64,000 nt of DNA from Pseudomonas fluorescens (GTDB lineage: Bacteria > Pseudomonadota > Gammaproteobacteria > Pseudomonadales > Pseudomonadaceae). The DNA lies in contig NZ_CABVII010000007.1 in the NCBI RefSeq assembly GCF_902497995.1, positions 124,001 to 188,000 on the forward strand. The letters are read 5' to 3'. Every line of letters starts with the position of its first letter. Position 1 is the first letter of the stretch. The notes below the pieces were generated by a model. It did no database searches. It worked only from the letters and a program-made list of their open reading frames with translations, and was not told the origin of the DNA. Shown here one piece after another: positions 28,277 through 35,059 of the stretch. A program made the translations under genes and the position numbers.

Positions 28277-28387
28277 GGGGTGAGTCTCTCCTTATATACA
28301 AAGGGGGGCATTATTCTCTTCGCGGCGCCATAGGCCAACCCTTAGCTAAGCCTTTGGAAGGCCTGCAAAAATTATTTAAAAAAGTGC

Positions 28388-28416
28388 TTGCCAGAGGTGG
28401 GGCTGCTCCGTAGAAT
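28388..28416 (+). promoter_or_regulatory. Sigma-70 promoter of the first tRNA unit
   Basis: TTGCCA, 17-base spacer, TAGAAT, followed by a GC-rich discriminator (GCGCGCC) of the sort found at stringently controlled stable-RNA promoters, about 22 bases before the first tRNA-Val. Confidence 0.8.
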
Positions 28417-28437
28417 GCGCGCCACACCGAACGTGAA

Positions 28438-28513
28438 GGGTGATTAGCTCAGCTGGGAGAGCGTCTGCCTTACAAGCAGAATGTCGGCGGTTCGATCCCG
28501 TCATCACCCACCA
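28438..28513 (+). tRNA. tRNA-Val (anticodon TAC), copy 1
   Basis: 76 bases with acceptor stem GGGTGAT/ATCACCC, D loop AGCTGGGA, anticodon loop CTTACAA (TAC), T loop TTCGATC and encoded CCA end. All stems pair. Confidence 0.97.
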
Positions 28514-28532
28514 TTCGCATTCAGTGTTACGC

Positions 28533-28609
28533 GCAGCGGTAGTTCAGTCGGTTAGAATACCGGCCTGTCACGCCGGGGGTCGCGGGTTCGAGTCCCGTCC
28601 GCTGCGCCA
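28533..28609 (+). tRNA. tRNA-Asp (anticodon GTC), copy 1
   Basis: 77 bases with acceptor GCAGCGG/CCGCTGC, anticodon loop TGTCACG (GTC), T loop TTCGAGT and encoded CCA. It lies 19 bases after tRNA-Val and is presumably processed from the same transcript. Confidence 0.97.
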
Positions 28610-28652
28610 TATTCGGTTACCTGGAACGCTGAACGCCAGGTCACCACGGAAA

Positions 28653-28675
28653 AGCCCGCTCACGCGGGTTTTTTT
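28653..28675 (+). terminator. Terminator of tRNA unit 1
   Basis: CCCGC-TCAC-GCGGG hairpin followed by seven T residues, about 45 bases after the tRNA-Asp. Confidence 0.88.
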
Positions 28676-28796
28676 CTGTCTGAAGTTCCTGCAGGAAGCG
28701 TTGTTTCACCGGTTTTTAGATTTTTTTGAAAATTTATCAATTAAATCAACACTTTATAAAAACCTGTGGCATAATGTGCCCCGCAACGAAGGTAAA

Positions 28797-28872
28797 GGGT
28801 GATTAGCTCAGCTGGGAGAGCGTCTGCCTTACAAGCAGAATGTCGGCGGTTCGATCCCGTCATCACCCACCA
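28797..28872 (+). tRNA. tRNA-Val (anticodon TAC), copy 2
   Basis: Identical in sequence to the first tRNA-Val. Its upstream region differs from that of copy 1 and is AT-rich, with a CATAAT -10-like hexamer at 28770-28775 and a GC-rich discriminator, so it probably has its own promoter; the -35 is weak. Confidence 0.97.
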
Positions 28873-28891
28873 TTTACTTTCAACGCTACGC

Positions 28892-28968
28892 GCAGCGGTA
28901 GTTCAGTCGGTTAGAATACCGGCCTGTCACGCCGGGGGTCGCGGGTTCGAGTCCCGTCCGCTGCGCCA
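28892..28968 (+). tRNA. tRNA-Asp (anticodon GTC), copy 2
   Basis: Identical to the first tRNA-Asp, again 19 bases after tRNA-Val. The downstream bases (ATATTCGGT, then CTGGAA(T/C)GCTGAACGCCAG) are also shared with unit 1, so the duplication included the 3' flank. Confidence 0.97.
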
Positions 28969-29011
28969 TATTCGGTCATCTGGAATGCTGAACGCCAGAT
29001 AACCACACGGA

Positions 29012-29035
29012 AAGCCCGCCTAGTGCGGGCTTTTT
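29012..29035 (+). terminator. Terminator of tRNA unit 2
   Basis: GCCCGC-CTAGT-GCGGGC hairpin followed by five T residues; a diverged copy of the unit 1 terminator. Confidence 0.87.
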
Positions 29036-29087
29036 GCTGTCTGGAGATTAGCTTTTTGCCGGCGTCCCGCAGATAACGGCCATACGA

Positions 29088-29190
29088 CCTGTAGGAGCCG
29101 GCTTGCCGGCGAAGGCGGCCTCAAGGCATGCACTGGCCGGATGGGCGCCTTCCCCACGGTGCGGCGATCCGACAAGCCGGCTCCTACAGG
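29088..29190. repeat. Inverted REP pair (GCCGGCTTGCCGGC type)
   Basis: CCTGTAGGAGCCGGCTTGCC on the left and the complementary GACAAGCCGGCTCCTACAGG on the right, between the tRNA cluster and the FKBP gene. Confidence 0.87.
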
Positions 29191-29352
29191 CGAAGATGAC
29201 AGAAGCTTCACCCTCCGATTCCAGAAATGCGTTGAAACACCTGAACTTATCAGTCATTTCCTGCTCTCATGCCGGTAGCCATTGGTCGTGGCCGCCTGAT
29301 AAGCTCGCGGCTTTACTCGATTGCCCTTTAGGCGCATGAACAAGGAAATAGC

Positions 29353-30069
29353 ATGAAACAGCATCGGTTGGCGGCGGCGGTGGCCCTGGTTGGCCTGGTA
29401 CTCGCGGGTTGTGATTCGCAGACCAGCGTAGAGCTGAAAACCCCGGCGCAAAAAGCTTCCTACGGGATTGGCCTGAACATGGGCAAGAGTCTCGCTCAGG
29501 AAGGCATGGATGATCTGGACTCCAAAGCCGTTGCCCAGGGCATCGAAGATGCCGTTGGCAAGAAAGAACAGAAGCTGAAGGATGAAGAGCTGGTCGAAGC
29601 CTTCGCAGCACTGCAAAAGCGTGCTGAAGAACGTATGGCCAAGATGAGCGAAGAGTCGGCAAGCGCCGGCAAGAAGTTCCTCGAAGACAACGCCAAGAAA
29701 GCCGGTATCACCACCACGGCTTCGGGCCTGCAGTACGAAGTGGTCAAGAAAGCCGATGGCGCACAGCCAAAGCCGACCGATGTAGTGACCGTTCATTACA
29801 CCGGAACCCTCACTAACGGCACCGTTTTCGACAGCTCCGTCGAGCGTGGCAGCCCGATCGATCTGCCTGTCAGCGGTGTGATCCCGGGTTGGGTCGAAGG
29901 CCTGCAACTGATGCATGTCGGCGAGAAGTACAAGCTGTACATTCCTAGCGAACTGGCTTACGGCGCCCAAAGCCCGAGCCCGGCGATTCCAGCCAACTCG
30001 GTGCTGGTATTCGACCTGGAACTGCTGGCGATCAAGGATCCGGCAAAACAGGACGACGCTGCCAAGTAA
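29353..30069 (+). CDS. FKBP-type peptidyl-prolyl isomerase, lipoprotein
   Basis: 238 residues. A lipoprotein signal peptide ends at LAGC (Cys20). An N-terminal helical dimerisation domain (about 30-110, KASYGIGLNMGKSLAQEG onward) is followed by the FKBP domain (about 120-230: VVTVHYTGTLTNGTVFDSS, then PGWVEGLQLMHVGEKYKLYIPSELAYG). This is the Mip/FkpA/FklB layout. It should act in the periplasm, membrane-anchored, as a folding helper by proline isomerisation. Transcribed alone and closed by a perfect hairpin. Confidence 0.92.
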   Translation: MKQHRLAAAVALVGLVLAGCDSQTSVELKTPAQKASYGIGLNMGKSLAQEGMDDLDSKAVAQGIEDAVGKKEQKLKDEELVEAFAALQKRAEERMAKMSEESASAGKKFLEDNAKKAGITTTASGLQYEVVKKADGAQPKPTDVVTVHYTGTLTNGTVFDSSVERGSPIDLPVSGVIPGWVEGLQLMHVGEKYKLYIPSELAYGAQSPSPAIPANSVLVFDLELLAIKDPAKQDDAAK

Positions 30070-30088
30070 TCGGCGTCTGTTCCAACGA

Positions 30089-30116
30089 CAACGCCTCGTT
30101 TATGCGAGGCGTTGTT
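30089..30116 (+). terminator. Terminator after the FKBP gene
   Basis: CAACGCCTCG...CGAGGCGTTG, a ten-base perfect stem, about 20 bases after the stop codon; the following sequence is only modestly T-rich. Confidence 0.75.
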
Positions 30117-30319
30117 GCATCTGACGTTCAGCAAGGGTAAACAATGCGAACGGATGCTGAACGCTGGAGTCATAGCCATTAAGGATGCCCGTGCTATCCG
30201 CGCCAGAGCGCCAAGTCAATGAAATCTTGGGTTTTTTTATGTGAGTGAAAAACGCCCGATCTGAGTTCAGCCCTTATGAAACGGGGCCTTCAGCCGCGAA
30301 AAGCAGCTCTGTTCACAAG

Positions 30320-30344
30320 GTTATCCACAATTTGTGTGGATAAC
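30320..30344. promoter_or_regulatory. Palindromic pair of consensus DnaA boxes
   Basis: TTATCCACA (30321-30329) and its exact complement TGTGGATAA (30335-30343) face each other across ATTTG, with matching G and C outside. Both are perfect matches to the TTATNCACA consensus. The pair lies about 20 bases before the start of the YkvA-like gene, where a bound protein would cover promoter or leader. Confidence 0.7.
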
Positions 30345-30362
30345 ATTTCAGTGGGAGGAATT

Positions 30363-30818
30363 ATGAAAGCACCCTGGACTTTCGCTCGTTTTCTGCCACT
30401 CGCCGGACGTCTGCTCGCTCGTGGACGTTTGCCGACCTTGCTGTTCGCTGTCGCCAGCAAAGGTGCCAGTCAGGGCAACCGGCTGGGCAAGCTCAAAGAT
30501 GATCTGCGCTTGTTGCAGGCGCTGTGCCTGGCCTATTGGCGAGGCGAGTACCGTGCCATCAGCCCGAAAGCGCTGATATCGGTGGTCGCAGGCTTAATGT
30601 ATTTCCTCAGTCCGGTGGATGCAATTCCTGATTTCATTCCAATGTTCGGCATGCTCGATGACATTGCCGTGCTGGCCTGGCTGATGAAAGTCCTCGACGA
30701 CGAACTCAACGCGTTCCGCGCCTGGCGCAAACGCCAGCTGCCGGAGAAGCTCGCCATTGTCGAGCGCCTGCCCGATACCCCGGAGCAACTCAAGCTTCAG
30801 CGCCCGAAAAAACACTGA
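30363..30818 (+). CDS. YkvA-family (DUF1232) membrane protein
   Basis: 151 residues from MKAPWTFARFLP, with GGGAGGAA upstream; the 29-codon longer frame runs through the DnaA-box palindrome and is rejected. The DUF1232 core is plain: ISVVAGLMYFLSPVDAIPDFIPMFGMLDDIAVLAWL, with the conserved SPVD-IPDF motif between two membrane helices. The function of YkvA proteins is unknown. A possible link to DnaA or the cell cycle rests only on the upstream palindrome. Confidence 0.88.
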   Translation: MKAPWTFARFLPLAGRLLARGRLPTLLFAVASKGASQGNRLGKLKDDLRLLQALCLAYWRGEYRAISPKALISVVAGLMYFLSPVDAIPDFIPMFGMLDDIAVLAWLMKVLDDELNAFRAWRKRQLPEKLAIVERLPDTPEQLKLQRPKKH

Positions 30819-30947
30819 GCCCATTCAGGACGTCCTTATATTCAAACTCCTCGCAACCTTGGTTCGCGACCTTGGCCGCTGTTAGGATTACACTCCATCT
30901 AGGGAAAAGTGCCGACTCGCTAAGTGTCGTTGTCCTACGGGGAAGTC

Positions 30948-31295
30948 ATGGATATTCAGATAATCACACGCGAAGGCGAGCCCGAGTATGCGGTTTTGCC
31001 GTGGGCTCAGTATCAGGCTCTACTGAAAGCAGCAGGCATCAACGAAAAATCGCAACCGCCGAGTGAGCCTCCAGTGCGTCACGCGGCACCACCAGACCCG
31101 ATTCTTCCAGGTCTGGATCAACTACGCAGTTTGCGCGAAGGGAAGGGCATCGCCATTGAGGCGCTGGCCCGCACGGTAGGCATCAGTCCGTCTTATCTGG
31201 CCTTGATCGAAAGTGGCGAGCGTCAACCCGACGCTGCGATTCGCCGCAGTCTGGCCTGGGAATTGAAGGTGCCAGGGTGGAGGGATGAATCGTGA
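30948..31295 (+). CDS. XRE-family HTH regulator
   Basis: 115 residues from MDIQIITREGEPE with GGGGAAG before the ATG. An N-terminal segment (about 1-25, DIQIITREGEPEYAVLPWAQY) resembles the start of Phd/YefM-like antitoxins. It is followed by a linker and a C-terminal HTH_3 domain (about 63-110: LRSLREGKGIAIEALARTVGISPSYLALIESGERQP). It overlaps the next gene by 4 bases. With two small downstream genes it forms a three-gene operon whose end has been duplicated at 34.5 kb. It may autoregulate; no operator was assigned. Confidence 0.85.
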   Translation: MDIQIITREGEPEYAVLPWAQYQALLKAAGINEKSQPPSEPPVRHAAPPDPILPGLDQLRSLREGKGIAIEALARTVGISPSYLALIESGERQPDAAIRRSLAWELKVPGWRDES

Positions 31296-31663
31296 GCGTA
31301 CGCATCAGTCGTCACCATTGGGACGGATTACTCGGCGAGCTGGACCAGGCGCGTCGTCAGCGTCACCTTCTGACTTATCGCGCAGTGCTGGAGCGCTTGC
31401 AGCTTCCGACGCCGGCCATGCAAACCCTGACCGCTGCCCTTGAGCATCTGGCCGCGCTGGACGCCAAGGCCGAACAGCCCTTGCGCAGTTCGCTGGTGAT
31501 CAGCCAAGGCGCCAGTCGCCTGCCGCGCACCGGCTTCTTCGAATGCGTCGAACGCCTGGGGCGCTTTTCCGGGCCGTCCGATGGTGTCGCTGCTGCATCC
31601 TGGCATGCCTCGGAAGTGGTGCGGGTGTTCGAGTACGAATACCCCGAGTCGGCGGAAGCCTGA
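31292..31663 (+). CDS. Uncharacterised protein in the XRE operon
   Basis: 123 residues from a GTG overlapping the XRE stop (GTGA). No family recognised. It is helical in its first 60 residues (WDGLLGELDQARRQRHLLTYRAV, then TAALEHLAALDAKAEQPLRSSL), then ISQGASRLPRTGFFECVERLGRF and an acidic tail ending EYEYPESAEA. No signal peptide or membrane helix. The Sel1 gene starts directly after its stop, so the three genes are translationally linked. A truncated second copy of this gene lies at 34521-34706. Confidence 0.75.
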   Translation: MSVRISRHHWDGLLGELDQARRQRHLLTYRAVLERLQLPTPAMQTLTAALEHLAALDAKAEQPLRSSLVISQGASRLPRTGFFECVERLGRFSGPSDGVAAASWHASEVVRVFEYEYPESAEA

Positions 31664-32310
31664 ATGTTTATGCGACTCAAGGCGCGGGCCGGTTACTGGC
31701 TGGCGCGCCGCTTGTTTCACTGGTCATGGTTCGTCCGCCAGCCCCGTGGCTGGAGCTGGCTCGAGGGCCAGTTCGCACGCATGGCGAACCTGGGTGACGT
31801 TGGCGCCCAGAGCTTCTATGGGCACATCCTGACCTTTCGCGGCGTTGGCCTTGGGGCACGCGAGGAAGGCGTGCGCTTGTTGCGCCTGGCGGCGCTGGCG
31901 GGGGATGGCAAGGCGGCGTATCAGGTGGGCGTGATCAGCCTGGCAGGTACGGCGAGCAAGGCGCCGGATCCGGTTGAAGCGGCGCGGTTCTGGGAGATGG
32001 CGGCGAAGGCGGGGCATCCGTTGGCGCAGATGAAGCTGCAAGAGCTGGCATCGCGTGGATCGCCCCATTAATTCTGACATACGGGTGATTGGGAATTTGT
32101 CCTACGCACAGATGCGATTTTACTGACTTCTTTCCTGAACGATCGACTACAAATTGGCGCGCGTGTTTGTGCTGCAGAAGCATTGATGTCTTTCCAGGAA
32201 TTTTCTGGACAAGGTCGTCGGAAGTTTCCTTCAAGTTGTAGTGGTTTGCGTGAACTGGCGGAACGTGGAATATATCGATAGTCTTTAGCGGTCACTGCAA
32301 GACAGGGGTA
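31415..32310. repeat. Duplicated host segment, left copy
   Basis: From the ATGCAAACC in the uncharacterised gene, through the Sel1 gene and about 240 bases of leader, this stretch is repeated in the same orientation at 34518-35260. The Sel1 part is almost identical between copies; the leader part is homologous but diverged (shared blocks include TTTCCTTCAAGTTGTAG and ATCGATAGTCTTT). The AT-rich three-gene cassette lies between the copies. Confidence 0.8.
31664..32071 (+). CDS. Sel1-repeat protein
   Basis: 135 residues. An amphipathic N-terminus (MRLKARAGYWLARRLFHWSWF) precedes about three Sel1-like repeats (ANLGDVGAQSFYGHIL, REEGVRLLRLAALAGDGKAAYQVGVISL, PVEAARFWEMAAKAGHPLAQMKL). Sel1 solenoids mediate protein-protein contacts. 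No clear signal peptide. The ATG directly follows the TGA of the preceding gene. A remnant of a second copy lies at 34699-34945. Confidence 0.82.
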   Translation: MFMRLKARAGYWLARRLFHWSWFVRQPRGWSWLEGQFARMANLGDVGAQSFYGHILTFRGVGLGAREEGVRLLRLAALAGDGKAAYQVGVISLAGTASKAPDPVEAARFWEMAAKAGHPLAQMKLQELASRGSPH

Positions 32311-32490
32311 AGGTGTAAGAACCCTTAGACTTCAACGCGCATCATCGCTGGCGTTTGAGCGTCACTTCGTGTCTGTGCTCATTCATGCCGACTGTGTGCG
32401 GGGCACGTTTCGACGTGGCTAAGTTGGAGTGCCTCAGTTTCGCTGCGGACGTACCATTCAAACAAACAATTCGTTATCAGGAGATAGAAG
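32072..32490. promoter_or_regulatory. Long leader upstream of the peptide gene (leader copy 1)
   Basis: 419 bases without a gene. Blocks within it match the leader upstream of the 35.4 kb small protein gene: TTTCCTTCAAGTTGTAG near 32224, ATCGATAGTCTTT near 32274, GTCACTGCAA near 32290 and GTGTGCGGGGCACGTTTCGA near 32394. The 9-base inverted repeat intact in the other copy is damaged here (right arm lost). It probably carries the promoter and 5' UTR of the peptide-ThiF-S51 cassette. AGGAG closes it, 7 bases before the ATG at 32491. Confidence 0.55.
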
Positions 32491-32724
32491 ATGCATGTTA
32501 AATCGGTAACTTTTGCTGCAACCCTCCTTCTTTCAGCCCACGCTGCTGCTATGGCAGAAAATCAGACTTCGTTTGACAAAAATATTGTAAAGGAGCGGTC
32601 GCAAGTCTTGGTTACCAATCCTACATCTAAAAGCACTCCCCCAGGTCAGCAACAAGTAGGGCAGATGGTTGCTGGGACTACTTGCAAGCTGTTCATGAAG
32701 CCGCACCCGCTCGCCTGCAACTAA
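32491..32724 (+). CDS. Candidate precursor peptide of a microcin C-like cassette
   Basis: 77 residues with AGGAG before the ATG. Residues 1-22 look like a Sec signal peptide (hydrophobic TLLLSAHAAA, cleavage site AMA before Glu23). The mature part is polar and ends CKLFMKPHPLACN: Cys65 and Cys76 could pair, and the last residue is Asn77. A C-terminal Asn is the residue that MccB-type E1 enzymes adenylate in microcin C precursors. The next two genes encode an E1-like enzyme and an S51 peptidase in tight order. The role as precursor is inferred from this context, not from sequence similarity. An internal ATG at 32665 (19 residues) or 32695 (9 residues, MKPHPLACN) could yield a shorter peptide. 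Confidence 0.55.
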   Translation: MHVKSVTFAATLLLSAHAAAMAENQTSFDKNIVKERSQVLVTNPTSKSTPPGQQQVGQMVAGTTCKLFMKPHPLACN

Positions 32725-32737
32725 GCTTGCGCCACTC

Positions 32738-32759
32738 GAGGCTGGCAGTTGCTGGCCTC
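32738..32759 (+). terminator. Hairpin between peptide gene and E1 gene (possible attenuator)
   Basis: GAGGCTGGC and GCTGGCCTC arms pair over 9 bases (two G-U) around a 4-base loop, 13 bases after the peptide stop, followed by a weak TCCTTTATATT run. A partial terminator here would give much more peptide mRNA than enzyme mRNA, as at the mccA-mccB junction in the E. coli microcin C operon. Confidence 0.6.
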
Positions 32760-32784
32760 TCCTTTATATTAATGGAAATCTGGA

Positions 32785-33780
32785 ATGGAATCTCTATTCA
32801 AGTCTCTATCCGTCGGAAATGAACGGATATTCGACTCTATTGTCTATGCGCAAAATGAAGTGGTCGGCATAGTGCGTCCGGCCGTTATTGAGGGTTGCAA
32901 GGGCACAGAGTCGGCCTACATTGCTGGACCAGAAGGAATTATAGAGCTCCCCCTTCCAGCCACTCAGGAAGCCGTCTTTGAAGCTCTGGTTTTATCGCGC
33001 TCTATTCTTTTTGGAGATGAAGAGCAGGTTTTCGCGGCACGTGAGCTGCTGCGCAATGAAAAGACCAGTAGAACTGCATCATATTTTTGCTGTGTCTCTC
33101 GCAATTGCCAAGAGCTAATTAGCGCCTTTGAACGTATCAAAAATGCTCGGACATTAATAGTCGGATGTGGTGGGATCGGTTCGCTAGTTGCTATGCAGCT
33201 TGCTGGCGCCGGCATTGAAGATCTGGTTCTTGTTGATCCCGACATTATTGAAGCGAGTAACCTAAATCGGCAATTCCTGTGGGAAATAAATGATATTGGT
33301 CGACCAAAAGTCGAAGTGCTTAAAAATGCCTTAGAATGTCGCTATTCATTGAGGAGTTGTCGTGCGCTCGTGCAGAAAGTTAGCGACAGTCAACTTGATG
33401 AGTTGACCAGGGACGTAGATTTGGTTGTGTTGTCGGCTGATGAACCATTGGGCGTTGCTCAAGTAAAATTGCAGGAGTTATCACGGGAAAGGAATTTTTT
33501 AACCATTTCCTGCGGCTATTACCAGAGCACAGCATTGGTGAAAGTGTTCGGCAAGTCGGAAGCTCAAGCAGATGATGATTCTTGCACAATTGAATGGGCA
33601 AGGACTCCAAATTTTATTGGCCCAAGTTTTGGGCCGATAAATGTAGAGGTGGCCGGTGTGGTCGCATCGTCCGCAATTCATGCGATAGGATTCCCTGAAA
33701 GTATATATTGGCGTGAAAAAAATAGTGGGCTTAGCTTATCTTGGATTCCATTTTCCCGTCGTGAAGCATTCTTGAGTTAG
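32785..33780 (+). CDS. MccB-like ThiF/E1-type adenylating enzyme
   Basis: 331 residues (E. coli MccB has about 350). An N-terminal domain of about 115 residues stands where MccB has its peptide clamp. The Rossmann core follows: TLIVGCGGIGSLVAMQL near residue 126, VDPDIIEASNLNRQFLW near 150-165 with the catalytic Arg, DIGRPKVEVL, and VVLSADEP near 218, closely matching the spacing in MccB. The final helices (FGPINVEVAGVVASSAIHAIG) also fit. The two CxxC zinc pairs of MccB are missing. E1-like enzymes adenylate peptide C-termini; MccB converts C-terminal Asn to a nucleotide phosphoramidate. AT-rich compared with flanks. The assignment to the MccB branch rather than other ThiF proteins is from architecture and context. 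Confidence 0.8.
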   Translation: MESLFKSLSVGNERIFDSIVYAQNEVVGIVRPAVIEGCKGTESAYIAGPEGIIELPLPATQEAVFEALVLSRSILFGDEEQVFAARELLRNEKTSRTASYFCCVSRNCQELISAFERIKNARTLIVGCGGIGSLVAMQLAGAGIEDLVLVDPDIIEASNLNRQFLWEINDIGRPKVEVLKNALECRYSLRSCRALVQKVSDSQLDELTRDVDLVVLSADEPLGVAQVKLQELSRERNFLTISCGYYQSTALVKVFGKSEAQADDDSCTIEWARTPNFIGPSFGPINVEVAGVVASSAIHAIGFPESIYWREKNSGLSLSWIPFSRREAFLS

Positions 33781-33788
33781 GAGTGAGA

Positions 33789-34508
33789 ATGAAACTTATA
33801 ACAATTGGCGGCGGTGAAATTTCCCAACTCGAAACATTGGAACTAGATTATTTTATTTGCAGCCAGACAGGTAAAAGAGAACCGAACGCCCTCTTCATCC
33901 CAACCGCGAGTGGCGACGCTGAGGGATATTGCAAATCCTTTCAGCATGTCTATGGCGAGCAGCTTGGATGCAACGTTGATTTTCTCCTGGCTACAAAATC
34001 AAACTTCTCCCAACAAGATGCGATACAAAAAATTCTTAATGCAGACCTTGTGTATGTCGGGGGCGGAAATACACAAAAGATGCTCGCAATATGGCGAGAT
34101 CACGGGATCGATGTGGCCCTTCGCCAAGCTGGACAAAATGGCACCGTTCTGTCTGGTCTGAGTGCAGGAGCCATTTGCTGGTATGAGGCAGGGCTTAGCG
34201 ACTCGGATCGTTTCGCCGTTAGTGATGCTTCAAGCTGGAGCCTGAAGCGGCTTGAAGCGCTGGGCTTTCTGCCAGGCGTTTTCTGCCCTCACCTCGATAA
34301 AGAACAGAGGCATGAACCTCTGCTGAATCTTGTTCGTTCGTCCGGGGAGACGGCCGTTGCTTGTGACAATGGGGCTGCAATCTTCTGGGATAATGATAGC
34401 GCTCAAGTCTTCACTTCACTCCCTGGCGCACACGCCTATATCTACACAGAGCAAACTGGTGAGGTGCGTGTTGATCGATTTGCCTCGGGAGAAAAGCTGC
34501 CATTGTAG
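33789..34508 (+). CDS. S51-family peptidase (PepE/cyanophycinase-like)
   Basis: 239 residues; AGGAG overlaps the ThiF stop and the ATG follows 8 bases after it, so the genes are cotranscribed. S51 motifs: YVGGGNTQKML near residue 90, the nucleophile elbow GLSAGAICWYEAGL with Ser125, and the catalytic His in FCPHLDKEQRHEPLL (His168). PepE peptidases cleave after N-terminal Asp. Processed microcin C is an aspartyl-nucleotide, and, as I recall, S51 peptidases have been reported to detoxify it, as the unrelated MccF does. Self-immunity is therefore the favoured role, inferred from context. General peptide salvage is the alternative. Confidence 0.82.
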   Translation: MKLITIGGGEISQLETLELDYFICSQTGKREPNALFIPTASGDAEGYCKSFQHVYGEQLGCNVDFLLATKSNFSQQDAIQKILNADLVYVGGGNTQKMLAIWRDHGIDVALRQAGQNGTVLSGLSAGAICWYEAGLSDSDRFAVSDASSWSLKRLEALGFLPGVFCPHLDKEQRHEPLLNLVRSSGETAVACDNGAAIFWDNDSAQVFTSLPGAHAYIYTEQTGEVRVDRFASGEKLPL

Positions 34509-34520
34509 TCTCTGCAAGCC

Positions 34521-34706
34521 ATGCAAACCTTGACCGCCGCCCTTGAGCATCTGGCCGCGCTAGATGCCAAGTCCGAACAGCCTTTGCGCAGTTCTCTGGT
34601 GATCAGCCTGGGCGCCAGTCGCCTGCCGCGCACCGGCTTTTTTGAATGTGTAGAACGTCTGGGGCGTTTTTGCGGGCCATCCGATGGCGTCGCCGCCGCA
34701 TCCTGA
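34521..34706 (+). pseudogene. Truncated copy of the uncharacterised XRE-operon gene
   Basis: 61 codons matching residues 43-102 of the 31292-31663 product (MQTLTAALEHLAALDAK onward, a few substitutions), ended by a TGA at the deletion junction. It lacks the N-terminus and a ribosome site, so it is unlikely to be expressed usefully. Confidence 0.85.
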
Positions 34707-34945
34707 CCTTTCGCGGCGTTGGTCTTGGGGCACGCGAGGAAGGCGTGCGCTTGTTGCGCCTGGCGGCGCTGGCGGGGGATGGCAAGGCGGCGTATCAGGT
34801 GGGCGTGATCAGCCTGGCAGGTACGGCGAGCAAGGCGCCGGATCCGGTTGAAGCGGCGCGGTTCTGGGAGATGGCGGCGAAGGCTGGGCATCCGTTGGCT
34901 GAGATCAAGCTTAAAGCGTTGGCATCTCGCGGTGCTGCGGATTAA
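34699..34945 (+). pseudogene. Truncated copy of the Sel1 gene
   Basis: Matches the C-terminal 80 codons of the 31664-32071 gene, almost identical until the last 15 codons, where it diverges (LAEIKLKALASRGAAD against LAQMKLQELASRGSPH). It has no native start; a frame from 34646 runs in through antisense-like sequence. Confidence 0.85.
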
Positions 34946-34969
34946 CCATCTGTGCATCTGGCAAACAAA

Positions 34970-34997
34970 CGTGGCGTGAGGGGAACCTCTCGCCACG
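34970..34997 (+). terminator. Hairpin after the Sel1 remnant
   Basis: CGTGGCGTGAGG and CCTCTCGCCACG pair with a single T-T mismatch around GGAA, followed by TCTGCGTTTCTGG. It has no counterpart after the left copy, where the cassette-side leader begins directly. It probably terminates transcripts from the duplicated operon end. Confidence 0.6.
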
Positions 34998-35059
34998 TCT
35001 GCGTTTCTGGCTATTCATTTTTATGGTGGCGAATTAAAGATTTGCCCTACATCAACATC

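Noticed and set aside
28440..29002. Protein-coding frames across the tRNA cluster
   Set aside because: They are accidental translations of two identical tRNA pairs; all four tRNAs fold completely.
32785..33780. ThiF protein as a thiamine or molybdopterin biosynthesis enzyme
   Set aside because: No ThiS/MoaD-like carrier or pathway genes nearby, an extended N-terminal domain, and linkage to an Asn-ending peptide and S51 peptidase favour an MccB-like role.
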